From Streptomyces sp. NBC_00178 (GTDB lineage: Bacteria; Actinomycetota; Actinomycetes; Streptomycetales; Streptomycetaceae), in assembly GCF_036206005.1 (NCBI RefSeq), contig NZ_CP108143.1, positions 62,001-126,000 on the forward strand: a stretch of 64,000 nt of DNA. The letters run 5' to 3'. Under the pieces are notes generated by a model. The model made no database searches. It was not told where the DNA came from and saw only the letters and a list, made by a program, of their open reading frames with translations. Numbering within the stretch: position 1 is the stretch's first letter; each line of letters opens with the position of its first letter. The position numbers were made by a program, and so were the translations under genes. Shown here one piece after another: positions 54,801-62,872 of this stretch.

Positions 54801-55184
54801 GAGGAGCTGGGCGGCGAGAGGGTGAGCTCCCGGATCAGCGCCGAGTACACCTTCACCTCGTCCCGCACCGACCGCGCCGTCACCCTCCCGGCGCGCGCGG
54901 TCCGCTACTCCCCGGCGCTCGCCGCCGATTCGACCGCCCCCGGCGAAGCCAACATGGCGGTTCCGGTCAGGGTCGAGGGTGTTCCGGCGGGCGCCGGGCC
55001 CGTCTCCCTCCGCGTGTCCGTCTCGTACGACGGCGGCGTCACCTGGGCCGGCAGCACGGTACGGAAGGGCAGGATCACCGTGCACAACCCGCCGGCGGGG
55101 GGCTCTGTCTCCTTCAGGGCGGAGGTCGGGGACCGGAAGGGCACCACGACCCAGACGATCATCGACGCCTACCGCACCAGCTAG
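51873..55184 (+). CDS. Secreted S8 (subtilisin-like) serine peptidase
   Basis: Exported S8 peptidase of 1103 residues from TTG 51873 (GAGGA, 4-nt spacer); an in-frame start 32 codons upstream would place an unlikely polar stretch before the signal peptide. Signal peptide: LPTLVAAATLLSLSVGLPAA. The shared ITLITGDRV motif follows, then Asp236 (IAVLDTGID), His268 (YGHGTHVAS), Asn362 (AAGNAG), Ser447 (ISGTSMATPHV). The C-terminal 620 residues are beta-rich and lack the PA-like segment of the larger paralogues. It is the most divergent of the four S8 peptidases. Ended by a strong hairpin. Confidence 0.95.
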   Translation: MRRRQRAPLPTLVAAATLLSLSVGLPAATSSAADEPPGTARVLPQPPTEREITLITGDRVRLTSGGTYAGLIPAKGREKIPAQIQNMKGHTYVLPTDIAGLVASDRLDLRLFDVTELSRPAYRSVAGDGLPLIVTYNGARPAARARMAGESGSTVRATLDSVNGDALTVGKEGAAGIWRSLTAENGTRRQLVPGVKKVSLDGLVRPSLDISVPQIGAPVAWQAGYDGKGVKIAVLDTGIDTGHPDVGAKVTQVRDFTGSPDALDHYGHGTHVASIVAGSGVQSQGKYRGVAPGAELISGKVLDDKGSGAESEIIVGMEWAVEQGATVVNMSLSGDDTPGVDPLEEAVNRLSDDALFVIAAGNAGPDASSVGSPGSADDALTVGAVDRTEALADFSSRGPGGDTDMLKPDLTAPGVDITAASSAGSLLDTRPGAVHPAPGYLQISGTSMATPHVAGAAAVLAQRHPEWTSRQVKAALVGSVSPGPYRVVEGGGGRVDVAAAIRQTVLTEPVSLNFGTQAWPHEAGEAPITRTVTYRNTGDEDATLDLAVSGTGPGNTPAPAGFFTLGVPRLTVPAGGTASTEVTAHTSAGGSAYGIYDLAVTATGAGAPVRTVGAVTYESPMFDLTLKAVGRDGRSPGLYEWSTWVSDAETGMLVKIVSGDDGNGSVRLPQGDYSITGSLPVERWRGQDWFSAPKLRLRADTTLTFDAREAKPIDVALPDSPTATLTTGAIAVTTTTKGTERSLFLTLGNLELGNRTQQVGPPVPRNELTSYLNEQWNAPGAEYQIAHTRKGSFYTGHTQRVKRSDLAELIVRHGSSIEGAMLRNETFPAKGATTGFTYVSPARGETRAYLQGGYSWRRTSQYASGGWIQNTLTTPFRTYTAGRTYHQDVNIGVFGPTAARGAGLVRDGDVLTGRISPFSDGAGNTGSGRYVPETASTTLYRDGKKYAVAEDVLDSVSFTLPPGKADYRLVTTVGRSEELGGERVSSRISAEYTFTSSRTDRAVTLPARAVRYSPALAADSTAPGEANMAVPVRVEGVPAGAGPVSLRVSVSYDGGVTWAGSTVRKGRITVHNPPAGGSVSFRAEVGDRKGTTTQTIIDAYRTS

Positions 55185-55488
55185 GACACCTGCGGCGGGC
55201 CGGGCTGCGCGTGGGCCGGCCCGCCGCACCGGCACGCACGAACCGCGTGGCGCCGCCCGCCCGACGGGACCGCGGCGGTTCACCAGCCCGCAAGCCGTCG
55301 GTCGGCGGTGCCGGGCTCCGCTCCACGGGACCGGTGTCAGCAGGTGTGTTCGGTACGGCGACCGGCCGTTCCGTACGGCGCTCGGACGATGCGCGGAACG
55401 GTCTCGTCGGTTTCTGTGCTGTCTCTGTCGGATGCTGTGGTCGACGAGAGGCAACAGGAATGGGTGAAGAAATCCTGGAGAGCGGTGT
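55185..55488. other. Convergent gap between the S8 peptidase and the L,D-transpeptidase
   Basis: About 300 bases; holds only the hairpin at 55191-55228. Confidence 0.5.
55191..55228 (+). terminator. 13-bp hairpin terminator of the S8 peptidase
   Basis: TGCGGCGGGCCGG (55191-55203) pairs with CCGGCCCGCCGCA (55216-55228) around a 12-nt loop, 6 nt past the stop codon. Confidence 0.85.
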
Positions 55489-56682
55489 TCAGCGCAGCGC
55501 GCTCATCTCCTGCCACCGGTCCCAGGGCACGTTCCAGTCCCCGAAGCCGTTCCCCGGCGCGACCGTGCCTTTGGTGTCCCGGCCCTTGATCTCGAACGGG
55601 TCGCCGGGGCGTACCTGTTCGTAGAACCAAGCGGCGTCGGCCTTGCTCATGCCGATGCAGCCGGAGCTCATGTTGGCCCTGCCGAACCACCGGTCGTTCC
55701 AGGGCGCGGCGTGGGCGTACATGCCGGACCAGGTGAGCCGCATCGAATGGTCCACCATCTTGTCGTAGGCGTCGCCGAGGCCGACCGTCTCCGAGTTCAT
55801 GTTGATCGTGCCCTCCTTGGCCATGAGCACCGCCGTGCCCCGCCAGGAACGCTTGTCGCCGCCGGGGGTCCCGCCCGAGACGGGAAGGGTGCGCACCGTC
55901 CTGCCGTCCCTCTTGAACGTCAGCAGCTTGCGGTCGAGGTCGACCACGGCCGTCCGGCTCGCCCCGACGGTGAACGTGGTCGTGTAGTCGCGGACGAACC
56001 ACCCGCCGTCACCGGAGTGCGTGCCGTTCAGCTCGGCGTGGAGCGTGACCCTCGTGCCGGGCTTCCAGTACTCCTTCGGCCGCCAGTCGACCCGGTCCCG
56101 GCCGGACCAGTCCTTCAGCCAGGCCCAGGAGCCCTCGGTGCGGTCGGTGGTGGTGATCTTCAGCTGTCTCTCGACCTCGGCTCTGTCGGTGACCGGGTGG
56201 TCGAAGACGAGGGATACGGGTTGTGCGACACCGACGGACGTGTCCGTGCCCGGCCGCCAGTCCACCTTGTTGACCTTGTCCGCCCCGGCGGTGGTGAATG
56301 CGGAAGTAGCCGTGCTCTTCCGGCCGCCCTCGGCGACGGTGGTGGCGGTCACCGTGTACGAGGTGCCCGGTGCCGACTTCCGCCGGGACACCCAGCTCGT
56401 CCCGTCCGGCGAGAGCGAGCCGGTCAGCGTTCCGCCGTCGCTGTCGGCGACGGTGACCGAGGTGAGCGCGCCCCCCGTCGCCGTCACCTTCACCGGGCCG
56501 CCGGCGCGGACTCCTCGGCCCCCGGGCACGACGGTCACCGTCGCCTCCCGTCCCCCATTCGCCTCCACGCCGTGCCGGCCGCCGCCCGCGGGCGTGGCGT
56601 CGGACCGGGGTCCCGGCGAACAGGCGCTGAGCGGTGCCACGAGCACCGCAACTGCCGCGATACACACGCGTATATGGCTCAA
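55489..56682 (-). CDS. L,D-transpeptidase lipoprotein (YkuD) with Ig-like domains
   Basis: Peptidoglycan cross-linking enzyme of 397 residues from TTG 56682, behind GGAGG with a 5-nt spacer. The signal (IRVCIAAVAVLVAPLSAC) ends in a lipobox (LSAC), so it is lipid-anchored outside. Two Ig-like (Big_5) domains follow (VTVVPGGRGVRAGGPVKVTA; VSLVFDHPVTDRAEVERQLK), then the YkuD domain (LLTFKRDGRTVRTLPVSGGT, GMYAHAAPWNDRW). The catalytic Cys is in MSSGCIGMSKADA: the usual SHGC motif reads SSGC, so the second catalytic-site His is Ser. The same domain layout is known from mycobacterial Ldt enzymes. Divergent from the FemX-MurJ genes, which act in the same pathway. Confidence 0.9.
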   Translation of the reverse strand: MSHIRVCIAAVAVLVAPLSACSPGPRSDATPAGGGRHGVEANGGREATVTVVPGGRGVRAGGPVKVTATGGALTSVTVADSDGGTLTGSLSPDGTSWVSRRKSAPGTSYTVTATTVAEGGRKSTATSAFTTAGADKVNKVDWRPGTDTSVGVAQPVSLVFDHPVTDRAEVERQLKITTTDRTEGSWAWLKDWSGRDRVDWRPKEYWKPGTRVTLHAELNGTHSGDGGWFVRDYTTTFTVGASRTAVVDLDRKLLTFKRDGRTVRTLPVSGGTPGGDKRSWRGTAVLMAKEGTINMNSETVGLGDAYDKMVDHSMRLTWSGMYAHAAPWNDRWFGRANMSSGCIGMSKADAAWFYEQVRPGDPFEIKGRDTKGTVAPGNGFGDWNVPWDRWQEMSALR

Positions 56683-56873
56683 CGGAGCCTCCGTCCATGG
56701 TCGATCGGTGGGGATGACAGCGACTGTAGGACGGAGAAGACGCAGGTGAAGGGTGATGCAGCCGTGTGACGGCGACCGTGGGGAAACCGTCGTCGTCCGG
56801 TCACATACAGCGCGCGGAGCGGTCACGGAGCGCTGTGAGCATCGACGGTATTCCGCCCGAAGGGAGGCTCACC

Positions 56874-58046
56874 GTGTCAGCAATGCTCGTGACGGCCGGC
56901 CGCGGCCACGAGATGCCGCTGGGGCTCGTCACCCCTGCCGTGTACCGCGCGTTCCTGGGTTCAGGGGAGGGCGAGGCGCTGGGTCCCGGGTTCCTGCAGT
57001 GCCCGTCCTGGGCGCAGGTCAAGGACGGCTGGCGCGCGCAACTGGTCGGCTGGGGGCCGGAGCAGGAGACCGGCAGGCTGTCCGGTGCGGCGCTCGTCCT
57101 GCTGCGTCAGCTTCCCGGCACCCGGAAGTACTTCGCGTACCTGCCGGAGGGCCCGGTCGCCGACTGGGCGGATCCGGACATCGACGGCTGGCTCGGTCCG
57201 CTGCTGCGGCATCTGCGCGCGACGGGCGCCTTCGCCGTACGGATCGGGCCCTCGCCGGTGTACCGGCGCTGGAGCGCGCCACGGGTCAAGTCCGGGACGG
57301 GGCCCGGCCGGCGCCTCTCCGACGTGCTCGCGAGCGAGGTCGATCCGCTGGGCGCGGCGGTCGCCGAGCGTCTGCGTGCCAGGGGGTGGCAGAGGTGCGG
57401 CGGCGAGGAGGACGGGGACGCTCAGCCGCGTCATGTCTTCCGGGTGCCGCTGGCGGGCCGCGGGCCGGACGACCTGTGGGCCGGGCTGAACCAGGAGTGG
57501 CGACGCAACGTCCGCCGAGCCGAGAGGTCCGGGGTCGAGGTCGTGGTCGGCGGTGCGGCGGACCTGCCCGAGTTCTACCGTCTGCTGCGGATCACGGAGG
57601 AGCGCGACGGTTTCCGGCTCGGCAGGTCGCTGGAGTACTACGAGCGCCAGTACGCGGCGCTCAACTCGGAGGAGCCCGGCCGGATGAGGCTGTACCTCGC
57701 GCGGCACGCCGGTGAGATCCTCGCCGCGCACACGATGGTCCATGTGGGCCGCCGGGTCTGGTACCAGACGGGTGCGTCCGCCGGCCACCGCCGTGAGGTC
57801 CGTCCCTCCAACCTGCTGCAGTGGCGCATGCTGCTCGATGCCCGTGCCCTGGGCGCCCACGTCTACGACATGCGCGGGGTACCCTCGACCCTCGATCCGG
57901 ACGACCGTTCCCACGGATTGCTGCGCTGGAAGCTCGGCACGGGCGGGGAGGTCGTCGAGACGCTGGGCGAGTGGGAGAGACCTCTGGACGGCACGGCCAA
58001 CCACGCGCTGTACCGGGCGTTCCAGGCGTACTTGGCGCGCCGATGA
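56874..58046 (+). CDS. FemAB/FemX-family peptidoglycan bridge aminoacyltransferase
   Basis: Lipid II-modifying aminoacyltransferase of 390 residues, which adds the interpeptide-bridge residue (Gly in Streptomyces) from aminoacyl-tRNA. Start GTG 56874 with GGAGG and a 6-nt spacer. It has the two GNAT-like lobes of FemX: PSWAQVKDGWRAQLVGWG and RKYFAYLPEGPVADWADP in the first, WRRNVRRAERSGVEVVVG, RLYLARHAGEILAAHTMV and GASAGHRREVRPSNLLQW in the second. The stop codon overlaps the MurJ start (ATGA), so the two are translationally coupled. Cytoplasmic, membrane-associated. Confidence 0.9.
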   Translation: MSAMLVTAGRGHEMPLGLVTPAVYRAFLGSGEGEALGPGFLQCPSWAQVKDGWRAQLVGWGPEQETGRLSGAALVLLRQLPGTRKYFAYLPEGPVADWADPDIDGWLGPLLRHLRATGAFAVRIGPSPVYRRWSAPRVKSGTGPGRRLSDVLASEVDPLGAAVAERLRARGWQRCGGEEDGDAQPRHVFRVPLAGRGPDDLWAGLNQEWRRNVRRAERSGVEVVVGGAADLPEFYRLLRITEERDGFRLGRSLEYYERQYAALNSEEPGRMRLYLARHAGEILAAHTMVHVGRRVWYQTGASAGHRREVRPSNLLQWRMLLDARALGAHVYDMRGVPSTLDPDDRSHGLLRWKLGTGGEVVETLGEWERPLDGTANHALYRAFQAYLARR

Positions 58047-59710
58047 GTACGCCGGCCTCCACGGCGCCCGCACCCGACGGCACGGTGGCGCCCCGGAACC
58101 CGTCGATACTGCGCAGCGGCGCGATCATGGCTGCGGGGTCGGTCGTTTCGCGGGCCACCGGGTTCGCGCGGTCCGCGGTGATCGCCGCCGCCATCGGAAT
58201 CGGGCTGACCGCCGACGGATACGCGGTCGGCAACTCGGTTCCGACCATCGTCTACATGCTGCTCCTGGGGGGTGCGCTCAACGCCGTCTTCGTGCCCGAA
58301 CTGGTCAAGGCCGCCAAGCGGCACGAGGACGGCGGGGCGGCCTACACCGACCGTCTGCTCACCGTCTGCGTGCTCGCCCTGCTGGTGGTCACCGGGACGG
58401 CGGTGTGGGCAGCGCCGGCGATCGTCGGCGCGTACACCGACTACACGGGTGCGCAGGCCGCCGTGACGGTCGCCTTCGCGCGCTACTGCCTGCCGCAGAT
58501 CTTCTTCCTCGGGCTGTTCACCCTGCTCGGCCAAGTGCTCAACGCACGCGGCCGGTTCGGCGCGATGATGTGGACGCCCGTCCTGAACAACGTCGTCGTG
58601 ATAGCCGTCTTCGGCCTGTACCTCGCCACCGGCGACGGCGGTTCGCTCACCGGGGCCGAGACCGCGATGCTCGGCTGGGGCACGACCGCCGGCATCGCCG
58701 TCCAGGCCCTGGCGCTGGTGCCGTCACTGCGCGCGGCACGCTTCGGCTTCCGTCCCCGCTTCGACTGGCGTGGCAGCGGGCTCGGCCGCCCGCTGCGGTC
58801 GGCCGGCTGGCTCGTGCTGCTGGTACTCACCAACCAGGCGGCCTACTGGGTCACGACCCGGCTGGCCACGGCCGCGGGCGTGCGCGCGCACGCGGCCGGC
58901 GTCGACGGGGGTGCCGGTTTCAGCGCGTACAACAACGCCTATCTGCTGTGGGCCGTACCGCACGGCATCATCACGGTGTCGCTGGTCACCGCGCTGATGC
59001 CCAGGATGAGCGCGGCGGCCGCCGACGGGGACACGGCGGGGGTGCGGCGCGACCTCGCGTACTCGCTGCGCACGAGCGCGGCGGCCGTCGTCCCCGCCGC
59101 CTGCGCCCTGTTCGCCCTGGCGCAGCCCTTGACGGCGCTCGTCTTCCAGTACGGCGAGGCCGGGGCGGGTGACATCGAGGTCATGGCGGGCACGCTGATG
59201 GCGTTCGCCCCGGGGCTGATCGCCTTCTCGGGTCAGTACGTCCTCAGCCGTACCTTCTACGCCCTGTCCGACACCCGCACCCCCTTCCTGCTCAACCTGG
59301 TGATCGCCGGCCTGAACGCGGGCCTGTCCGTGACCGTGTACGTGCTTCTCCCCGCGCGCTGGGCGGTGACCGGTATCGCCGGGGCGTATTCGCTGGCGCT
59401 GTTCGCGGGCTGGGCCGTCACCGCCTTCGTGCTGAACCGCAGGCTCGGAGCGCAGGACACACGGGCGGCCGGCCTGTGGCGCTCCGCCACCCTTGCCGCG
59501 CAGGCACGGCTGTTGCTGGCCGCCGTCCCCGCGACCCTGCTCGGACACGTCACCGCGCGCTGGGCGGCGCCCGGTGGAACGGCCGCGTCCGCCGGAGCGG
59601 GGGCCGTCGTCATCGGCGCCGTCTTCCTCCTGCTCGCAGGCCCCCAGCGGCTGACCGGGATCTCCGCGGTCGTCGCGGGCGCGGCCGCCCGCTTCCGCCG
59701 GAGGCCATGA
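58043..59710 (+). CDS. murJ: MurJ-like lipid II flippase
   Basis: Polytopic membrane protein of 555 residues with about 14 helices, family MVF/MOP. Start ATG 58043 overlaps the FemX stop codon. Motifs include RSGAIMAAGSVVSRATGFAR, YMLLLGGALNAVFVPELVKA, ARYCLPQIFFLGLFTLLGQV and LSRTFYALSDTRTPFLLNLV. It would move lipid II across the membrane after FemX modifies it. It lacks the long C-terminal extension of the main actinobacterial MurJ (MviN), so it is likely a second copy. Followed by a 17-bp tandem repeat. Confidence 0.92.
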   Translation: MSTPASTAPAPDGTVAPRNPSILRSGAIMAAGSVVSRATGFARSAVIAAAIGIGLTADGYAVGNSVPTIVYMLLLGGALNAVFVPELVKAAKRHEDGGAAYTDRLLTVCVLALLVVTGTAVWAAPAIVGAYTDYTGAQAAVTVAFARYCLPQIFFLGLFTLLGQVLNARGRFGAMMWTPVLNNVVVIAVFGLYLATGDGGSLTGAETAMLGWGTTAGIAVQALALVPSLRAARFGFRPRFDWRGSGLGRPLRSAGWLVLLVLTNQAAYWVTTRLATAAGVRAHAAGVDGGAGFSAYNNAYLLWAVPHGIITVSLVTALMPRMSAAAADGDTAGVRRDLAYSLRTSAAAVVPAACALFALAQPLTALVFQYGEAGAGDIEVMAGTLMAFAPGLIAFSGQYVLSRTFYALSDTRTPFLLNLVIAGLNAGLSVTVYVLLPARWAVTGIAGAYSLALFAGWAVTAFVLNRRLGAQDTRAAGLWRSATLAAQARLLLAAVPATLLGHVTARWAAPGGTAASAGAGAVVIGAVFLLLAGPQRLTGISAVVAGAAARFRRRP

Positions 59711-59720
59711 CCGGCCGCAC

Positions 59721-59781
59721 CGCCGTCCGTCGCGGTTCGCCGTCCGTCGCGGTTCGCCGTCCGTCGCGGTTCGCCGTCCGT
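59721..59781. repeat. 17-bp minisatellite, about 3.6 copies
   Basis: CGCCGTCCGTCGCGGTT repeated three times exactly at 59721-59737, 59738-59754 and 59755-59771, then a partial fourth copy to 59781. It begins 11 bp after the murJ stop codon and ends 60 bp before the response-regulator gene. Confidence 0.9.
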
Positions 59782-59841
59782 GAGCGGATCCACTCCGCCT
59801 CCGGACCCCCTCCGCCTCCGGCCCCCAGGGATACTGTGTCC

Positions 59842-60525
59842 ATGTCACGCGTGCTCCTCATCGAAGACGATCCCTCCGTGCGCGAAGGCGTCGAGCTCGG
59901 ACTGCGCCGCCGGGGCCACGAGGTGCGGACAGCCGCCACCGGTGAGGCCGGGCTCACCGCTCTCGGCGAGTTCCGGCCGGATCTGCTCCTGCTCGATCTG
60001 ATGCTCCCCGGCATGAACGGCGTGCAGGTCTGCCGCCGGGTGCGGGAGGAGAGCCAGCTCCCGATCATCATGCTCACCGCTCGTGGCGACGACTTCGACG
60101 TGGTCGTCGGCCTCGAGGCCGGTGCCGACGACTACATCGTCAAACCCGCGCGGACCGAGGTCATCGAGGCCCGCATCCGTGCCGTGCTGCGCCGGATCGA
60201 GGCCCCCGGCGGCGGCCGGCCCGCGGTGGAGTTCCACGGTGATCTCGTCGTCGACCGGGCCGGGCTCACCGTGGTCAAGAAGGGGGACCGCGTCGCGCTC
60301 GCCCCCTCCGAGATGAAACTGCTCCTCCATCTGTCCGCCGCTCCCGAACAGGTGTTCAGCCGCCAGCAGTTGCTCGAGCACGTGTGGGAGCACAGCTACC
60401 ACGGCGACGCGCGGCTCGTGGACGCCTGCGTACGGCGGCTGCGCAACAAGATCGAGGACACACCCGGGACTCCGCGCTACATACAGACCCTGCGGGGCTT
60501 CGGCTACCGCTTCGGACCGCTGTGA
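59842..60525 (+). CDS. Two-component response regulator (OmpR/PhoB type)
   Basis: A 227-residue DNA-binding response regulator from ATG 59842. Receiver domain: acidic pair Asp9-Asp10 (IEDDPS), phosphoacceptor Asp52 (LLLLDLMLPG), TAR switch Thr and the conserved Lys (YIVKPA). The C-terminal winged helix (APSEMKLLLHLSAAPEQVFS, RRLRNKIEDTPGTPRYIQTL, RGFGYRF) is of OmpR/PhoB type. It overlaps the kinase gene by 4 bp (GTGA). It resembles the CseB-type regulators of Streptomyces, but no sigma-factor gene is present, so no symbol is given. Confidence 0.93.
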   Translation: MSRVLLIEDDPSVREGVELGLRRRGHEVRTAATGEAGLTALGEFRPDLLLLDLMLPGMNGVQVCRRVREESQLPIIMLTARGDDFDVVVGLEAGADDYIVKPARTEVIEARIRAVLRRIEAPGGGRPAVEFHGDLVVDRAGLTVVKKGDRVALAPSEMKLLLHLSAAPEQVFSRQQLLEHVWEHSYHGDARLVDACVRRLRNKIEDTPGTPRYIQTLRGFGYRFGPL

Positions 60526-62045
60526 GCGCCCTCCGCGCACGCTCCCGGCGCGGCCCCTCCCCCGCTCCCCCCGCCGGCCGGCGACGCGGGGCGGCTCCGT
60601 TCGGACTGCGTTCCCGACTCGTCCTGGCGTTCCTGCTGGTCGCCGCGGTCAGTGCCGGGACGACTGCCGCCCTCACCTACCGCGAGGCGCGCAACGCCGT
60701 GCTCGCCGGGGCTCAGGACACCGCGATGACGTCCTTCCGCGAGCAGGCCGAGACCCTCGCCCCCGCACTGCCGGTGGACCCGGAGATGCTCCGGGAGTCG
60801 CTCTTCGTCATCGCGGGCAAGGCAAAGCCACACCCCTGGATCGTGTTCGCCGAATACGGTTCGCTGCGGGTCTCCTCCGGCACGAGACCCACCTCCTCGG
60901 TGGTCACACCCGAGCTGCGTCGCATCACTCTGTCCTCACCGCACGGCGGCTTCCAGCGGGTCGTCAGCAACGGCGTCCCCTACCTCACCATCGGCGTCGC
61001 CGTCGTCACCAGAACCGGCGTCAGTGACGGCAGCCTGCCCACCGGGCTCCTCCTGTTCGCGGTGATGCGGATGACGGACGAACAGGACGACGTCGACGCC
61101 TTGCTCACCGCCGCGCGGAACGGCGCGCTGCCCGGCCTCGCCATCGCCCTCGTGCCCGCGCTGGTCGCGGCGCGCAGTGTGCTGCGGCCGGTGCGCGCGC
61201 TGAACAGGGCGGCCCGTTCCATGGGCAGCGGCCACCTGGACACGCGTATCGAGGTCCGGGGCAGCGACGAACTCGCGGACCTCGCCGACACGTTCAACGA
61301 GTCCGCCGCTCTGCTGGAGCGGTCCGTCGACGCGCTGCAACAGGCCGAGGCACGGGCGCGCCGGTTCGCCTCCGACGTCTCGCACGAACTGCGCACCCCC
61401 CTCGCGGGAATGCTGGCCGTCACCGAGGTCCTGGACGAGGACGCCGACCATCTGGACTCCGACACCGCGCGGGCGGTCCGGCTGATCAGCGCGGAGACGG
61501 GGAAGCTCGCCGTACTCGTCGAGGACCTGATCGAGATCTCCCGGTTCGACGCCCGTGCCGCCGAGCTGAACACGGACGAGGTCGATGCCGCGGAGGCCGT
61601 GCGCAAGACCCTCCACCACCGGCACTGGGACGATCGCGTGCGCACCGAGCTGCCCGACGGCATCCGGATCCGTCTCGACCCGCGCCGGTACGACGTCGTG
61701 GTGGCCAACCTGGTCGGCAACGCGCTGCGGCACGGGAGCGATCCCGTCACGGTGCGGCTGACCACGGATGTGGCCGCCGACGGCGCGGCCGTGCTGATCA
61801 CGGAAGTCACCGACAGCGGTCCGGGCATCCGGACCGAGGTCCTGCCGCACATCTTCGACCGCTTCTACAAGGCCGACGCGGCCCGTAGCCGCTCGGCCGG
61901 CAGTGGTCTCGGACTCGCGATCACGCGGGAGAACATACGGCTGCACGGCGGCAGCGTGCGTGCCGCGAACCGGCCGGAGGGCGGCGCGGTCTTCACGGTC
62001 GAGCTGCCGCTGCGCGCCCACCACACGGAAGAGGCGGCCGAATGA
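60522..62045 (+). CDS. Sensor histidine kinase
   Basis: A 507-residue membrane histidine kinase from GTG 60522, overlapping the regulator's stop codon. Membrane helices flank an extracellular sensor domain of about 120 residues: GLRSRLVLAFLLVAAVSAGT and GALPGLAIALVPALVAARSV. HAMP linker, then H-box SDVSHELRTPLAG (phosphoaccepting His), N-box VVANLVGNALRHGSD, G1 DSGPGIR, F-box FDRFYKAD, G2 GSGLGLAITREN. It phosphorylates the regulator encoded just before it. The stop overlaps the lipoprotein gene (ATGA). Confidence 0.93.
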   Translation: MSALRARSRRGPSPAPPAGRRRGAAPFGLRSRLVLAFLLVAAVSAGTTAALTYREARNAVLAGAQDTAMTSFREQAETLAPALPVDPEMLRESLFVIAGKAKPHPWIVFAEYGSLRVSSGTRPTSSVVTPELRRITLSSPHGGFQRVVSNGVPYLTIGVAVVTRTGVSDGSLPTGLLLFAVMRMTDEQDDVDALLTAARNGALPGLAIALVPALVAARSVLRPVRALNRAARSMGSGHLDTRIEVRGSDELADLADTFNESAALLERSVDALQQAEARARRFASDVSHELRTPLAGMLAVTEVLDEDADHLDSDTARAVRLISAETGKLAVLVEDLIEISRFDARAAELNTDEVDAAEAVRKTLHHRHWDDRVRTELPDGIRIRLDPRRYDVVVANLVGNALRHGSDPVTVRLTTDVAADGAAVLITEVTDSGPGIRTEVLPHIFDRFYKADAARSRSAGSGLGLAITRENIRLHGGSVRAANRPEGGAVFTVELPLRAHHTEEAAE

Positions 62046-62674
62046 GACAGCTGCTCCGGATCGCGGCGGCGGCGACGGCTCTGGCGGCCCTCACCGCGTG
62101 CGGCATCCAGGAAACGGATGTCATAGGGGCGAACGGCCCGGCCACCATCGACGTACTGCCGGCGCGGCAGGTCCGCATGATGCTCTTCTTCCTCTCCCCC
62201 GACGGCGCGCTGATGCCGGTGCCACGGGTGGTGGGCGGCGGCGACGCGACGGGGTTCGGCGAGGACTACGGTGGCGAGGAGGAGAGCGGGGAGGGCTCGG
62301 CGGACGCCGGACGGCCGCCGACCGTGAAGGTCGTCGCCGCCTTGGCGGCGGGCCCTCAGGAAGCGGAGCGCAGGGCCGGCTTGCGCAATGATCCCGCCCT
62401 GGCCGCCCTGCATACCGCTGTCCGCGTCTCACGCTCCGGTGACGGCGTCGACGTCGCCGCGGCGGCCCCGCTGAGCGGTCTGTCCGAGGCGGCCCGACGC
62501 CAGCTCGTCTGCACCATCGCGTTCGCCGAGAGCACCGACGGCACTGTCATGGTGACGCTCCGCGGGAGCGATGGCGCCCGGGCGCCGGAGCGGTGCGATG
62601 CGTGGGCGGTTCCGACGCCGTCCGGGCCTTCGGAGAAGCGGGCCGCGAGCACCGTCGCGGGGGATCCTGGCTGA
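62042..62674 (+). CDS. Lipoprotein linked to a two-component system, GerMN-like
   Basis: A 210-residue lipoprotein whose ATG overlaps the kinase stop codon. The signal (LRIAAAATALAALTAC) ends in lipobox LTAC. The exported domain starts ATIDVLPARQVRMMLFFLSP and has DPALAALHTAVRVSRSGDGV and LVCTIAFAESTDGTVMVTLR, compatible with a GerMN-type fold. Translational coupling suggests that it modulates the kinase, as the lipoproteins CseA and LpqB are linked to CseBC and MtrAB (inference from known systems). Confidence 0.85.
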   Translation: MRQLLRIAAAATALAALTACGIQETDVIGANGPATIDVLPARQVRMMLFFLSPDGALMPVPRVVGGGDATGFGEDYGGEEESGEGSADAGRPPTVKVVAALAAGPQEAERRAGLRNDPALAALHTAVRVSRSGDGVDVAAAAPLSGLSEAARRQLVCTIAFAESTDGTVMVTLRGSDGARAPERCDAWAVPTPSGPSEKRAASTVAGDPG

Positions 62675-62872
62675 CGCGAACACGGCCCACGCCCGACACC
62701 AGGTGCTGGTGTCCACTGCCACCCCGGCCCCCTCTCCGACGGCGCCCTCGAACAGCTCACCCGCGCGGACGACACGCCCCTCGCCACTGTGAAGGAGGGG
62801 CTACGGATTGCCGGAGCGGGCTGTGGGCAAACCCCTCCACACGCACCCACGGCATGACCCCTGCTCCAGCCG

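Noticed and set aside
53631..55454. 607-codon minus-strand frame opposite the fourth S8 gene
   Set aside because: Antisense shadow of the peptidase reading frame; no start signal and no family motif.
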